In this document: piece by piece, positions 1-7,557 of the stretch
How the letters are laid out: the number at the start of each line of letters is the position of its first letter
How positions within the stretch are numbered: position 1 is the stretch's first letter
Assembly: GCA_017419465.1 (NCBI GenBank)
Contig: JAFOLE010000096.1
Location: 1 to 13,461, forward strand
Source: Solobacterium sp.
Lineage (GTDB): Bacteria > Bacillota_I > Bacilli_A > Erysipelotrichales > Erysipelotrichaceae
Length of the DNA: 13,461 nt
Direction of reading: 5' to 3'
Made by a program: the position numbers and the translations under genes
Notes under the pieces: generated by a model
Database searches by the model: none
The model's input: the letters and a program-made list of their open reading frames with translations, nothing else
What the model was told of the DNA's origin: nothing

Positions 1-1532
1 TAGTCGAGAAGTCCTTCCACCCACTGATGCGAGCAGAGCTGACGTCCGTTGAGGACATGCCCTGCGGTATGTTCCCACTGTCCGCCGAGGAACATCGGAT
101 CTTTGTGGTAGTGGCAGACATCGACATCCATCCAGTGTGTTGCGGAGGCAATGACATAGTCCAGGAAACGGGTAACACCGGTCCGTGCGAACAGCAGTGC
201 ACATGCATGCGGATAGTCATACTCGTTGTTTACCCAGACTAGCTAGCCGTTTCCGCGGCCCTGTGCCGTGTAGTTGGAGTCATAGCCGTCCCCGAAGTTC
301 AGCATGCCGTAGGCACGGCAGTGTCCGTCGCCTCTGGAGATCAGTGCCTGTTCCACCTTGAAGTCGGTTTTGTCCGCAAAGATACGCGGCCATACGCCGG
401 ATTCCTTCATGACTTCCGGGGATACATAGGGACGGTTGGGCATCTGATAGACGATGCTGCGGTCATTCAGCGACTCCAGTGTCTCTTCTGCGTCATGGAA
501 GTGCAGCAGGAACTTCTGTTCTCTTGCCATGCCGCTCTGCATGATGACTTCCCCTGCGTTCTCCGGCACCAGCATGATCCGGATACTATCGTTATCCGCT
601 TCCAGAGCCTTCGGGAAATTCTGGTGTGCCTGGAAGATGGTGGCGGTAACGCCGTCCTTTTTTCCGGTCACATCCGCAAAGAAGGTTCCGTGGAATACTT
701 CACAGAAGTGCTCGTTGGCTTCCTTCATGATCCAGTCGGCATCGATTGTCTTGACGATCTTCTCGCCGTTCTCGCTTACGGCATAGGAGGTTTCATAGTT
801 GGAGTTGGCAACACAGGTGCGTGCTCCCTCCGGGTTATCAAGGTGCAGTTCATACCGCAGAGTATTGATATGCAGCGGCGCATCATCCGAGTTGATGATC
901 CGATAGGAGGTTTCCACCCACGGCTTGCCTGCCCATGCGGTAATGCGGACTTCAAAGCGGATCTTCTTGTCGGTATCCGCAGCGGTATGGGTGCCCTTTA
1001 CTGCCGCAATCACGCAGACCGGACCGTTCTCGATGATCTCCCAGTTTTCCGTTGTAAGATCATAGACGCCCTTCTGTCCCTTTTCATTCAGGACCGGACC
1101 TTCAAATACATCCTTGCCATAGGTTCTGCCGCCGGCAGTCACCTGTTCAAAGATACTGTCGGATCCATTCTTCAGTTCAACGCAGAGACCGTTGTCCGCG
1201 CCGGTTTCAATGCGCAGACCATTGTCTGTGTTCGAAATCTTCACGGCATTGAACGGTGCGATTTCTCCCTTTGCCTCACCGGAAAGGGCGCAGTCAACCG
1301 TCATTCCCTTATAGGCAGGAACGTCTGCCAGGAACCGCAGGAAGAGGAACTTGATGGAGCCGTCCTCATAACGGGCGGTAACTTTGGGCTGAATCGGAAG
1401 ACGGGTCTCTCCTGCATACAGATTCACGCTGTCGGTTGTCGTAAGGGTTCCCTTGGGAAGCGGGAATCCGATGTAGAGAGGTTCCGATTTGTGTTCAAAC
1501 CGGTAGAGTTTATCAATATTGATTCTGATCAT
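1..1532 (-). pseudogene. PL26/YetA-like exo-rhamnogalacturonan lyase, interrupted by an in-frame TAG; 3' end outside window
   Basis: The product resembles the PcRGLX/YetA family (exo-rhamnogalacturonan lyase, polysaccharide lyase family 26), which removes unsaturated disaccharides from the rhamnogalacturonan I backbone. The ATG at 1532 follows GGAAG with 5 bases between; the open frame could start earlier at a TTG (1544), but the ATG has the better site. The first 429 codons are open, ending in QGRGNG, then codon 430 is TAG (243-245). Beyond it the same frame stays open for the remaining 80 codons to the window edge and encodes typical family sequence: WVNNEYDYPHACALLFARTG, then WMDVDVCHYH, then GGQWEHTAGHV and CSHQWVEGLLDY. 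Family members are usually about 850 residues, so roughly 40% lies outside. There is no signal peptide, so the protein would be cytoplasmic. The gene lies 42 bases after the kdgF-like cupin, probably in one operon. Calling it a pseudogene is inference; a sequencing error or suppressed amber is possible. Confidence 0.8.
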
Positions 1533-1574
1533 AACGTCTTCCAACCTTTATTCCTTTCCGTTATCTGATTCTGA

Positions 1575-1919
1575 TTACTTTACAAAGTCTTCCCGCATCG
1601 GGGAGAAGATGTCCAGCAGGATGCCTGCTTCAAGGCATACGCATCCGTGTTCGATGCCGTTCTTCTTCAGCATCGTATCGCCGGCGGTCACAATGCGCTT
1701 TTCACCGCCGATATTGAACTCAAACTTGCCGGATACCACATAGGTGATCTGGGTATGCGGATGGGAGTGCAGTGAACCGACTGCACCTTTCTGGAATACA
1801 TTTTCGACGACCATCAGTTCGTCGGTGTAACTCTTGATTCTGCGTTCTACGCCTTCTGCAGCTGCGACACCTTCAACATCCTTGTCAGACAGCCAGATCT
1901 GATCTTTTACTACGCTCAT
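1575..1919 (-). CDS. kdgF: KdgF-like cupin, pectin degradation protein
   Basis: A 114-residue single-domain cupin matching the KdgF family, which opens 4,5-unsaturated uronates released by pectin or alginate lyases to the linear keto form (5-keto-4-deoxyuronate) in the cytoplasm. Metal ligands typical of the family are visible: H51, H53 and Q57 in HSHPHTQITYV, and H91 in GIEHG. The C-terminal LLDIFSPMREDF (residues 101-112) is a KdgF signature and carries the likely catalytic D103 with R109. Length is the family norm. The ATG is preceded by AGGAAG. It is first in a minus-strand pair with the PL26/YetA lyase, whose unsaturated product KdgF would process, and is divergent from the AraC gene at 2083. 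A generic cupin role cannot be excluded, but the end motif and context argue strongly for KdgF. Confidence 0.88.
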   Translation of the reverse strand: MSVVKDQIWLSDKDVEGVAAAEGVERRIKSYTDELMVVENVFQKGAVGSLHSHPHTQITYVVSGKFEFNIGGEKRIVTAGDTMLKKNGIEHGCVCLEAGILLDIFSPMREDFVK

Positions 1920-2005
1920 AATGCTTCCTTTCTGCCGTTTCGGCCTGTTTTCCGGGGATATACCCCTCTTTTCTGTTTACGCCTCCATCATACGTCACAA
2001 AAAAT

Positions 2006-2052
2006 AAGGAATCCTTCACTATAATGTCCGGTTTCCTTTCAAATCTTTGAAA
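2006..2052. promoter_or_regulatory. Divergent kdgF/AraC control region with -10 box and two dyads
   Basis: The 163-base gap between the kdgF-like gene (minus) and the AraC gene (plus) holds a perfect TATAAT at 2020-2025 on the plus strand, a likely -10 for the regulator, with no good -35. Two exact inverted repeats flank it: AAGGA-A-TCCTT at 2006-2016 upstream and TTTCAAA-TC-TTTGAAA at 2037-2052 just downstream, where an operator would block or steer initiation. Autoregulation and co-control of both directions are inference. No clear minus-strand promoter was recognised. Confidence 0.4.
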
Positions 2053-2082
2053 TTATGATATTGTCTAAGAGGAAGCACAGTT

Positions 2083-2913
2083 ATGCCAATCGGAATGCCC
2101 CAGAAGAGCCTGATTACCGTACAGCGGCGGGAACTCCCGGCGGATTTCATGATGCCGCAGATGGAGATGGCATCGACCCATTACAGTATCGGTTACCTCA
2201 TTTCCGGTGACCGGCGGATGATCACGCCCTACCAGCAGATTGACCTGCATGACGGCGATTTTTCCGTCATGCCGCCGATGCTGTATCACCGGACCTTTTC
2301 CCTCAGCGACCGTCCCTACATCAATTACCTGATCAAAATTTCCGAAGAACTTGCGGCAGACTTTCAGAATGATATCGACCCCAAGATCTGGCGTGCGGTC
2401 TTTGATCAGCGCTGCATCTCCTTCGACGAGGAAAACACCGCAAAGGCCCAGGCACTGCTTGCGGACATGCTGGAAGTGTATGAACAGGATGCGAAATATT
2501 CCCCGGAACTGTTAAGGGGTATGCTGTACCGGCTGATCATTCTGATGTGGGAAAAGAACCGGCATACCGATGATCTGCAGTTCAAGGACAAGCTTTCCGC
2601 CGAAATCATGGAGACGATGTATTTCATCGAGCGCAGCTACAGCGAGGACATCAAACTGAGCGACGCCGCAGAATCTGCCGGATTCTCCGAAGGTCATCTT
2701 TCCAGACTGTTTGCCTCACAGGTCGGCGTATCCTTTTCCGATTATCTGATCAATGTCCGGCTGCGCCACGTCAAGGAACTCCTCATTAATACCTCCATGT
2801 CGATCGCGGAGATTGCCAACCATACCGGCTTTTCCAACTCGGATTACCTCTCCGCCTGTTTCCGCCGCAAGGAAGGCATGACACCGACCGCCTTCCGCAA
2901 AGGCGCAAAGTAA
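2083..2913 (+). CDS. AraC-family transcriptional regulator of the pectin locus
   Basis: A 276-residue AraC/XylS regulator. The N-terminal half (about 15-110) has a cupin-like sensor pattern, with LHDGDFSVMPPMLYHR (about residues 51-66) resembling the beta-barrel sugar-binding domain. The C-terminal ~100 residues hold two helix-turn-helix motifs: KLSDAAESAGFSEGHLSRLF, then MSIAEIANHTGFSNSDYLSA followed by FRRKEGMTPTAFRK, the classic AraC end. The ATG follows GAGGAAG at good spacing. It sits between kdgF-lyase (divergent) and GH28/GH36 (convergent), so it probably activates this locus in response to a pectin-derived sugar; the ligand is not deducible. It ends at a shared convergent terminator. 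Confidence 0.9.
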   Translation: MPIGMPQKSLITVQRRELPADFMMPQMEMASTHYSIGYLISGDRRMITPYQQIDLHDGDFSVMPPMLYHRTFSLSDRPYINYLIKISEELAADFQNDIDPKIWRAVFDQRCISFDEENTAKAQALLADMLEVYEQDAKYSPELLRGMLYRLIILMWEKNRHTDDLQFKDKLSAEIMETMYFIERSYSEDIKLSDAAESAGFSEGHLSRLFASQVGVSFSDYLINVRLRHVKELLINTSMSIAEIANHTGFSNSDYLSACFRRKEGMTPTAFRKGAK

Positions 2914-2932
2914 TCACTTCCTGTCAGATCTC

Positions 2933-2987
2933 AAAAAAGTCTGAACTGCCCTGCCGTATGACGACAGTGTCCGGTTCAGACTTTTTT
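2933..2987. terminator. Bidirectional rho-independent terminator between AraC and GH28 genes
   Basis: A perfect 14-bp stem AAAAAAGTCTGAAC (2933-2946) pairs with GTTCAGACTTTTTT (2974-2987), with a 27-base loop. The A-run on one side and T-run on the other give a U-tract in both directions, which suits the two convergent genes ending at 2913 and 2995. Confidence 0.88.
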
Positions 2988-2994
2988 TCATGTA

Positions 2995-4329
2995 TTAAAC
3001 CGTTTTGTTTTTGAAATCCTGCGACCCGAATTCACAATCCCGGAAGTACACATCATGCACGGTTTCCGGATGGTCCTTCAGTGACTCAACAACGACCTGT
3101 GCCGCTTCATCCGGACAGATGCAGCGTGTGAAATAGATGTTGCGGTATTCCGGAATATCCTCCGGATCATCGCTTTCCACCACGGGATCGAAATAATCCA
3201 TCAGATTGTGCACATAGGTCATTGTGACCGTAACCGCGAACTTTTTGATATTCACCATCTGAATATCCTGCATGTAAATATCTTCGACAACGCCGCCGCG
3301 TCCCATTGCGCTCTTGAAGTTGATGCCGACATCCGCATTGATGAAGGTACAGTCCTTCACCTGCACGTTGTGCACACCGCGCGACATCTCGCTGCCAATG
3401 ACAAATCCGCCATGGCTCTGTCCGACCTTGCAGTCATGGATCAGGACATTCTCACACGGCTTTTTCAGCTTCCGTGCTTCCCGGTCCTTGCCTGCCTTCA
3501 GACAGATCGCATCATCGCCCGTTTCCAGCGTGCAGTGATGAATATGCACACGATTGCAGGAATCCACATCGATGCCGTCCCCGTTCTGCGCATAGTATGG
3601 ATTGTTTACCGTCACATTGCGGATCGTCAGATCCTCACAGAAATACGGGTGCACATTCCATGCGGCGGAGTTCTGCAGGTGAACGCCCTCAATCAGCACA
3701 TTACTGCAGTAACGGAGACTCACAATGACCGGACGGTAGAAATCATAATACGGAGCCGCTTTGGCAAGCGCCTCTTCCTCCGTCGGACAGTCATCCGGGA
3801 ATACCTCCCCTTCAAACCGGGCATCGTAGATGGATTTTGTCGGAACCCAGACGCCGCCCTCGTTGCTGTCGATGACGTAATCCGACTGTTCCAGAAGAAC
3901 CTTCCACTGCCGTTCGGTCATCTTGAATTCCTTGACCGGCCGCCAGAGATGTCCGCTTCCGTCAATCGTACCGTTTCCGGTGATCGCAATGTTTTCCGCA
4001 TGTTCGGCATTGATCTGCGATACCGTGCGGATCCGGCGGATACCTTCATAGTCGGTCACCCGCAGCGGATAATCTTCTTTTGATTTTGAAAACAGGATAA
4101 CCGCATTATCCGCAAGATGCAGTTCCACGTTGGAACGGAGCGTGATCGGGCCCGTCAGCCAGATGCCGTCCGGTACAATGACGCGTCCTCCTTCTTTTGA
4201 AGCCGCCTCAAATGCCGCCGCAAACGCTGCGGTGTTGGATGTTTTTCCGCCGGGCACTGCCCCGAATGAACGGATGTCAAATTCATTTCCCGGGAATACC
4301 GGAATGGTTACTGTGAATTCCTGAAACAT
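2995..4329 (-). CDS. GH28 family polygalacturonase-like glycoside hydrolase
   Basis: A 444-residue GH28 protein with a right-handed parallel beta-helix fold; the family hydrolyses alpha-1,4-galacturonosyl linkages in homogalacturonan or rhamnogalacturonan. Diagnostic motifs: DIRSFGAVPGGKTSNTAAF near residue 18 (family opening); NGDGIDVDSC at 249-258 with D251; TGDDAICLKAG at 270-280 with the D272/D273 pair; SHGGFVIGSE at 305-314 replacing the canonical GHG histidine region; and INFKS at 336-340 corresponding to the RIK site. There is no signal peptide, so it is a cytoplasmic enzyme, probably an exo-type enzyme on imported oligogalacturonides. The open frame extends upstream to 4458, but the ATG at 4329 has GGGAG six bases ahead, sits 16 bases after the GH36 stop and starts the family homology. 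It is second in an operon with GH36. Exact substrate is not determined by sequence. Confidence 0.92.
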   Translation of the reverse strand: MFQEFTVTIPVFPGNEFDIRSFGAVPGGKTSNTAAFAAAFEAASKEGGRVIVPDGIWLTGPITLRSNVELHLADNAVILFSKSKEDYPLRVTDYEGIRRIRTVSQINAEHAENIAITGNGTIDGSGHLWRPVKEFKMTERQWKVLLEQSDYVIDSNEGGVWVPTKSIYDARFEGEVFPDDCPTEEEALAKAAPYYDFYRPVIVSLRYCSNVLIEGVHLQNSAAWNVHPYFCEDLTIRNVTVNNPYYAQNGDGIDVDSCNRVHIHHCTLETGDDAICLKAGKDREARKLKKPCENVLIHDCKVGQSHGGFVIGSEMSRGVHNVQVKDCTFINADVGINFKSAMGRGGVVEDIYMQDIQMVNIKKFAVTVTMTYVHNLMDYFDPVVESDDPEDIPEYRNIYFTRCICPDEAAQVVVESLKDHPETVHDVYFRDCEFGSQDFKNKTV

Positions 4330-4345
4330 AGCTGTCTCCCTTATG

Positions 4346-6445
4346 TTATTCAAGCGGCAGGATAACGGTTGGATTCCCCGCAGGAATCTGTACCTCTGCC
4401 GTATTGGTTCCCTGAACCTTCCACGGTTCCGGCAGCCAGACGGTGTAGTTTGTTTCAACCGGAAGAATATCCGTACCGGTGATCTTCAGGCTTCCGTTTT
4501 CAATGGTCAGTTCCATGCATTCGGCACCCATGGAATAGTGTCCGTCGGATGCGATGATAACCGGCCTGTTTTCCATGCGTTCCACCTTGATCACGGTTGC
4601 GCCATGGGGTTTCAGTGTCCCGAGCGTCACCGTTTCATCCGGCCGTACATGCAGTCTGTAACTTCCGTCATAGAAATCACTTACCGCATACTCCCCGTCC
4701 GGAAGATGCAGGATGGAAAGATCCAGCATTGCGGCAGTGTCTTCCGTATCAGACCAGTTGATCTGACAGACACAGTGCACGCCGGTCTTCCGGATCAGCA
4801 CATCCACCATTGCCGGAAAGCGGTCCGGTGCCAGGATGTTGAACGGCGTCACTTTCATCTCCACGACGGGAAGAAGATGGCGGATCTCCATCAGACGGTC
4901 ATCTCCGATCTTGTCCAGCGGTTCGGTCTGACACATGATGCCACCGCCCGCAAACTGATTGATGATGCTGGTCTTTACCTCTTCATCATTCAGCAATCCG
5001 TACGTGAGCCGCAGACCACGCTCCATTACTTCATTCTTCCGGATCATCAGTGCATCCGGATCATTTGCCCACCATTCATTCATGTAGGAACGCAGAATGC
5101 TCTGACGGATGGTGTACGGTGCGGTCTTGCCGTCCTTGTTAATATTGGAGCTCCACATGGACAGGACGTCCGAACCGGTGCGCTGCGCATCCACAAGACC
5201 GATGATCGGATCATACAGACCGCCGCACATCAGGAAGAAGGATTCCTCTCCCATACCTTCCCGGATGGCCTTTACTGCCCGGTAATATGCCTGGGCAAGG
5301 GTAACGGATTTGTCAAAGAAGTCCGCATCCTCATAGATGACCGCCGCTCTTGTAAAGTCGAGTTTGTGGTAAACGTAACCCCACTCTTCCGTAAACATCC
5401 GGTACAGATCCGTGAAGTATTCATACGTTGCCGGATTGGTAATATCAAACACGTAATATACCGTGTCATTCATCGGAAAGAGATACGGCTTCCCATCCCG
5501 GTCCTTCAGAATCCATTCCGGATGGCTCTTCCAGATTGATGCGGTCTCATGCGCCACAAACGGACTCGACCAGATGCCCGGAATATAACCGGCTTCCCGA
5601 ATCTCCTCTGCGATCTGTTTCATCGGCACCGGGAACTTCTGATTCGGCACATATTCGCCCAGCGTCATCTCCCAGCCTTCATCCACCTGGAATACCTCAT
5701 AAGGTAGATTCCGCTCCTTAATAATATTCAGACAGGTCTTCACATCCTCATAGGTAACGGTAAGACCGTAGTAATACCACGTGCAGAAAACCGACGGGTG
5801 GCGCTGGTTGCGTGTCCCGTAACGCTCCGCCTTCCGCTTCGCAAAGGTCTGGACTTCCTCATCCGCATCTTTGACCACCGCGACCCGGATGGATTCGGTC
5901 GAAACGGTCTCTCCCGGCTTCAGTTCGATATGAAAGACGGTCTCTGCCCGAAGGTTCGCAAGATCTGCGTTGTCATCCAGTTCCAGAACGGTCTGAAACA
6001 GCTGATCTCTTCCGGTCAGGAATTCCACCGCAAGCACACCGTCATTATTTCCTTTGAGCAGTGTCAGATGATCACTGACGACACAGGTTCCGCTTCCTTC
6101 TTCCATGCGGTCTCCGGACTCCGCCATCACGGAAGATACATCCTGGAGACGGGCATCCTTTACGCCGGTCGTAAAGACACCCGGCATGTCATTTTTATGA
6201 CGTCCGCTTCGGAAAATGTCATACGGCCCTTCACCGATTCCAAACGCCGCAGGATCACTGCATTCCAGCAGGCGCACCATTTCCAGCACGATGGTTTCTG
6301 ACGACCGGTTTGTGACCTCCACATGGTATTCCAGCGCATCCGCTGTTTTCTGTTCGTACACAGGGCGCAGATCGAGCACTGCATCCCCTTCCGCCGCGAC
6401 ACAGCCGCCGTTGTATACAGCGCTGATTCTGATCAATTCTTCCAT
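4346..6445 (-). CDS. GH36 alpha-galactosidase
   Basis: A 699-residue clan GH-D enzyme that releases alpha-linked galactose from oligosaccharides. Domains in order: N-terminal beta-sandwich (about 1-200), (beta/alpha)8 catalytic barrel (about 215-540), C-terminal beta domain. Motifs seen: WYYYGLTVTYEDV near 223, VFQVDEGWE at 251-259, IWSSPFVA at 291-298, YHKLDF at 359-364 with nucleophile D363, and CGGLYDP near 407 followed by QRTGSDV at 421-427 with acid/base D426. There is no signal peptide. The ATG at 6445 follows GAGGAA with 6 bases between. It is first in the operon with GH28; together they could trim galactose side groups and galacturonan in the cytoplasm. The family call is firm; the natural substrate (raffinose-type sugar or pectin side chain) is inferred from context. 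Confidence 0.93.
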   Translation of the reverse strand: MEELIRISAVYNGGCVAAEGDAVLDLRPVYEQKTADALEYHVEVTNRSSETIVLEMVRLLECSDPAAFGIGEGPYDIFRSGRHKNDMPGVFTTGVKDARLQDVSSVMAESGDRMEEGSGTCVVSDHLTLLKGNNDGVLAVEFLTGRDQLFQTVLELDDNADLANLRAETVFHIELKPGETVSTESIRVAVVKDADEEVQTFAKRKAERYGTRNQRHPSVFCTWYYYGLTVTYEDVKTCLNIIKERNLPYEVFQVDEGWEMTLGEYVPNQKFPVPMKQIAEEIREAGYIPGIWSSPFVAHETASIWKSHPEWILKDRDGKPYLFPMNDTVYYVFDITNPATYEYFTDLYRMFTEEWGYVYHKLDFTRAAVIYEDADFFDKSVTLAQAYYRAVKAIREGMGEESFFLMCGGLYDPIIGLVDAQRTGSDVLSMWSSNINKDGKTAPYTIRQSILRSYMNEWWANDPDALMIRKNEVMERGLRLTYGLLNDEEVKTSIINQFAGGGIMCQTEPLDKIGDDRLMEIRHLLPVVEMKVTPFNILAPDRFPAMVDVLIRKTGVHCVCQINWSDTEDTAAMLDLSILHLPDGEYAVSDFYDGSYRLHVRPDETVTLGTLKPHGATVIKVERMENRPVIIASDGHYSMGAECMELTIENGSLKITGTDILPVETNYTVWLPEPWKVQGTNTAEVQIPAGNPTVILPLE

Positions 6446-6617
6446 ACTCAGTTCCTCAATTATTCTGTTTTATTATCGGTGACTGTCCTGCCTTTTTTCG
6501 GACGGGGCAGCTGCTGTTCGTGATTCTGACACTCCCATTATCTCCGGATTAGGCAAAATCACCAGCAAAATGCAAAATATCTTTCCGGTCGGGCCCGGAA
6601 TCCACGGGCATACGTAT

Positions 6618-6653
6618 TATAATTACTATTAGTAAACCGGCATACATGCCGGT
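6618..6653 (+). promoter_or_regulatory. Putative promoter -10 and perfect palindrome upstream of the Hsp70-like module
   Basis: The 240-base divergent gap (6446-6685) between GH36 and the two-gene module contains a perfect TATAAT (6618-6623) with no recognisable -35, followed by a perfect dyad ACCGGCAT-AC-ATGCCGGT (6636-6653). The dyad would lie about 7-25 bases past the start of transcription, a typical repressor position, and 32 bases before the first codon. It is not followed by a T-run, so an operator fits better than a terminator. No convincing GH36 promoter was found in the rest of the gap. Confidence 0.4.
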
Positions 6654-6685
6654 CATCGTTTCATAATCGATAAGGCGAAAACAAA

Positions 6686-7555
6686 ATGAACTTACAGGAA
6701 ATTCTGGAAAAAGACAGGGAGCGTCTGACCGCATCCTTAAAACAGGCCGGGACTCCGGAACGCGCCGTCGGCGTGATCGAATCGGAATATGACCGGCTGC
6801 TTTATGAATACAATGAGCACTGCAGTGACGACTTTGAGCGCCGCTGTGCCGCAATGATGTTACAGACGGCACGGATGGCTGCCCCGCTTTCTGACTGTAT
6901 CGGTGAGACCGCCATCTGGGAACAGGGCGGAAAACTGCTTACGGATGAGCGAAAGAAAGTGCGCGTGCCTGCCGTCATTCTGCTGGCCGCAGGAATCGTT
7001 CTTTCTCTTGCGTCAGTCATTGCCCTCTTCGGCATTGATCTCACCCTGACCAAGGCATTTGCGGCTCCGGCCATGACTGCCGGGTTGTTTCTTGGGCTTG
7101 TCTTTCTGTTTCTTGCGGGTCTCTTTTTCCGCAAAACCACAAAGGCGTCCTACAGTGAAAAACAGCTGAAGGCAGAGCCGCGCATCGATGCGGAGAAGAT
7201 TTACCGCGCCATGCATTCCGTTCTGATGATCGTCGACCGCAATATTACGGATGCCCTTTCCGCAAGAAAGATCGAAGAAGCCCAGCGCGGTGAAGAACCA
7301 ACAGAAACCAACAATGACCTGTCGCTCTACAGCGACCTCCTCGAGGCTTCTCTTGCCAAAGATGGCGAATATGCGCTGGACCAGATATCCAAGGTGCCCT
7401 TCTACCTTCATCAGAAAGGTATTGAGGCAATGAACTACAGCGATGAATACCGCAGTTATTTTGATGTGATTCCGGGAGAAAAGCAGGAGACGATCCGTCC
7501 GGCACTCGTTAAGGACGGGCACCTGCTCAAAAAGGGAATCGTATCGGGAGTATAA
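6686..7555 (+). CDS. Uncharacterised protein with a two-helix membrane hairpin, partner of the Hsp70-like ATPase
   Basis: This 289-residue protein is not recognised as a named family. Residues 1-90 are soluble, charged and probably helical (starting NLQEILEKDRERLTASLKQA). Two hydrophobic segments follow, about 93-116 (VPAVILLAAGIVLSLASVIAL) and 126-148 (rich in Gly, Leu, Phe). Basic residues before the first (DERKKVRVP) and after the second (FFRKTTK) predict both ends in the cytoplasm with a short external turn. Residues 150-289 are soluble, predicted mainly helical. The start has only a weak AAGG site 10 bases upstream. The stop TAA is two bases from the ATG of the next gene, implying tight co-translation, so it is probably a membrane anchor or adaptor for that ATPase. 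Function unknown. Confidence 0.85.
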   Translation: MNLQEILEKDRERLTASLKQAGTPERAVGVIESEYDRLLYEYNEHCSDDFERRCAAMMLQTARMAAPLSDCIGETAIWEQGGKLLTDERKKVRVPAVILLAAGIVLSLASVIALFGIDLTLTKAFAAPAMTAGLFLGLVFLFLAGLFFRKTTKASYSEKQLKAEPRIDAEKIYRAMHSVLMIVDRNITDALSARKIEEAQRGEEPTETNNDLSLYSDLLEASLAKDGEYALDQISKVPFYLHQKGIEAMNYSDEYRSYFDVIPGEKQETIRPALVKDGHLLKKGIVSGV

Positions 7556-7557
7556 CC

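Noticed and set aside
27..242. Plus-strand open frame of 71 codons at the left edge
   Set aside because: The minus strand here encodes clear PL26/YetA family sequence in the same frame as the upstream lyase, so the plus frame is a shadow.
243..245. Stop-codon reassignment (TAG as sense) as an explanation for the interrupted lyase
   Set aside because: TAG ends the TlpA-like gene and is followed 16 bases later by a terminator, so TAG is a normal stop in this genome.
321..1568. Long plus-strand open frame opposite the lyase (415 codons)
   Set aside because: It mirrors the lyase codons, is rich in Cys, His and Arg with no recognisable domain, and has no convincing ribosome binding site.
4343..5539. 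Long plus-strand open frame opposite GH36 (398 codons)
   Set aside because: It is the antisense of catalytic-barrel codons of a firm GH36 gene and has no family features.
6570..6632. 20-codon plus-strand open frame in the GH36/module gap, possible remnant of the lost AraC front half
   Set aside because: No ribosome binding site and too short to show AraC sensor homology; a chance frame is more likely.
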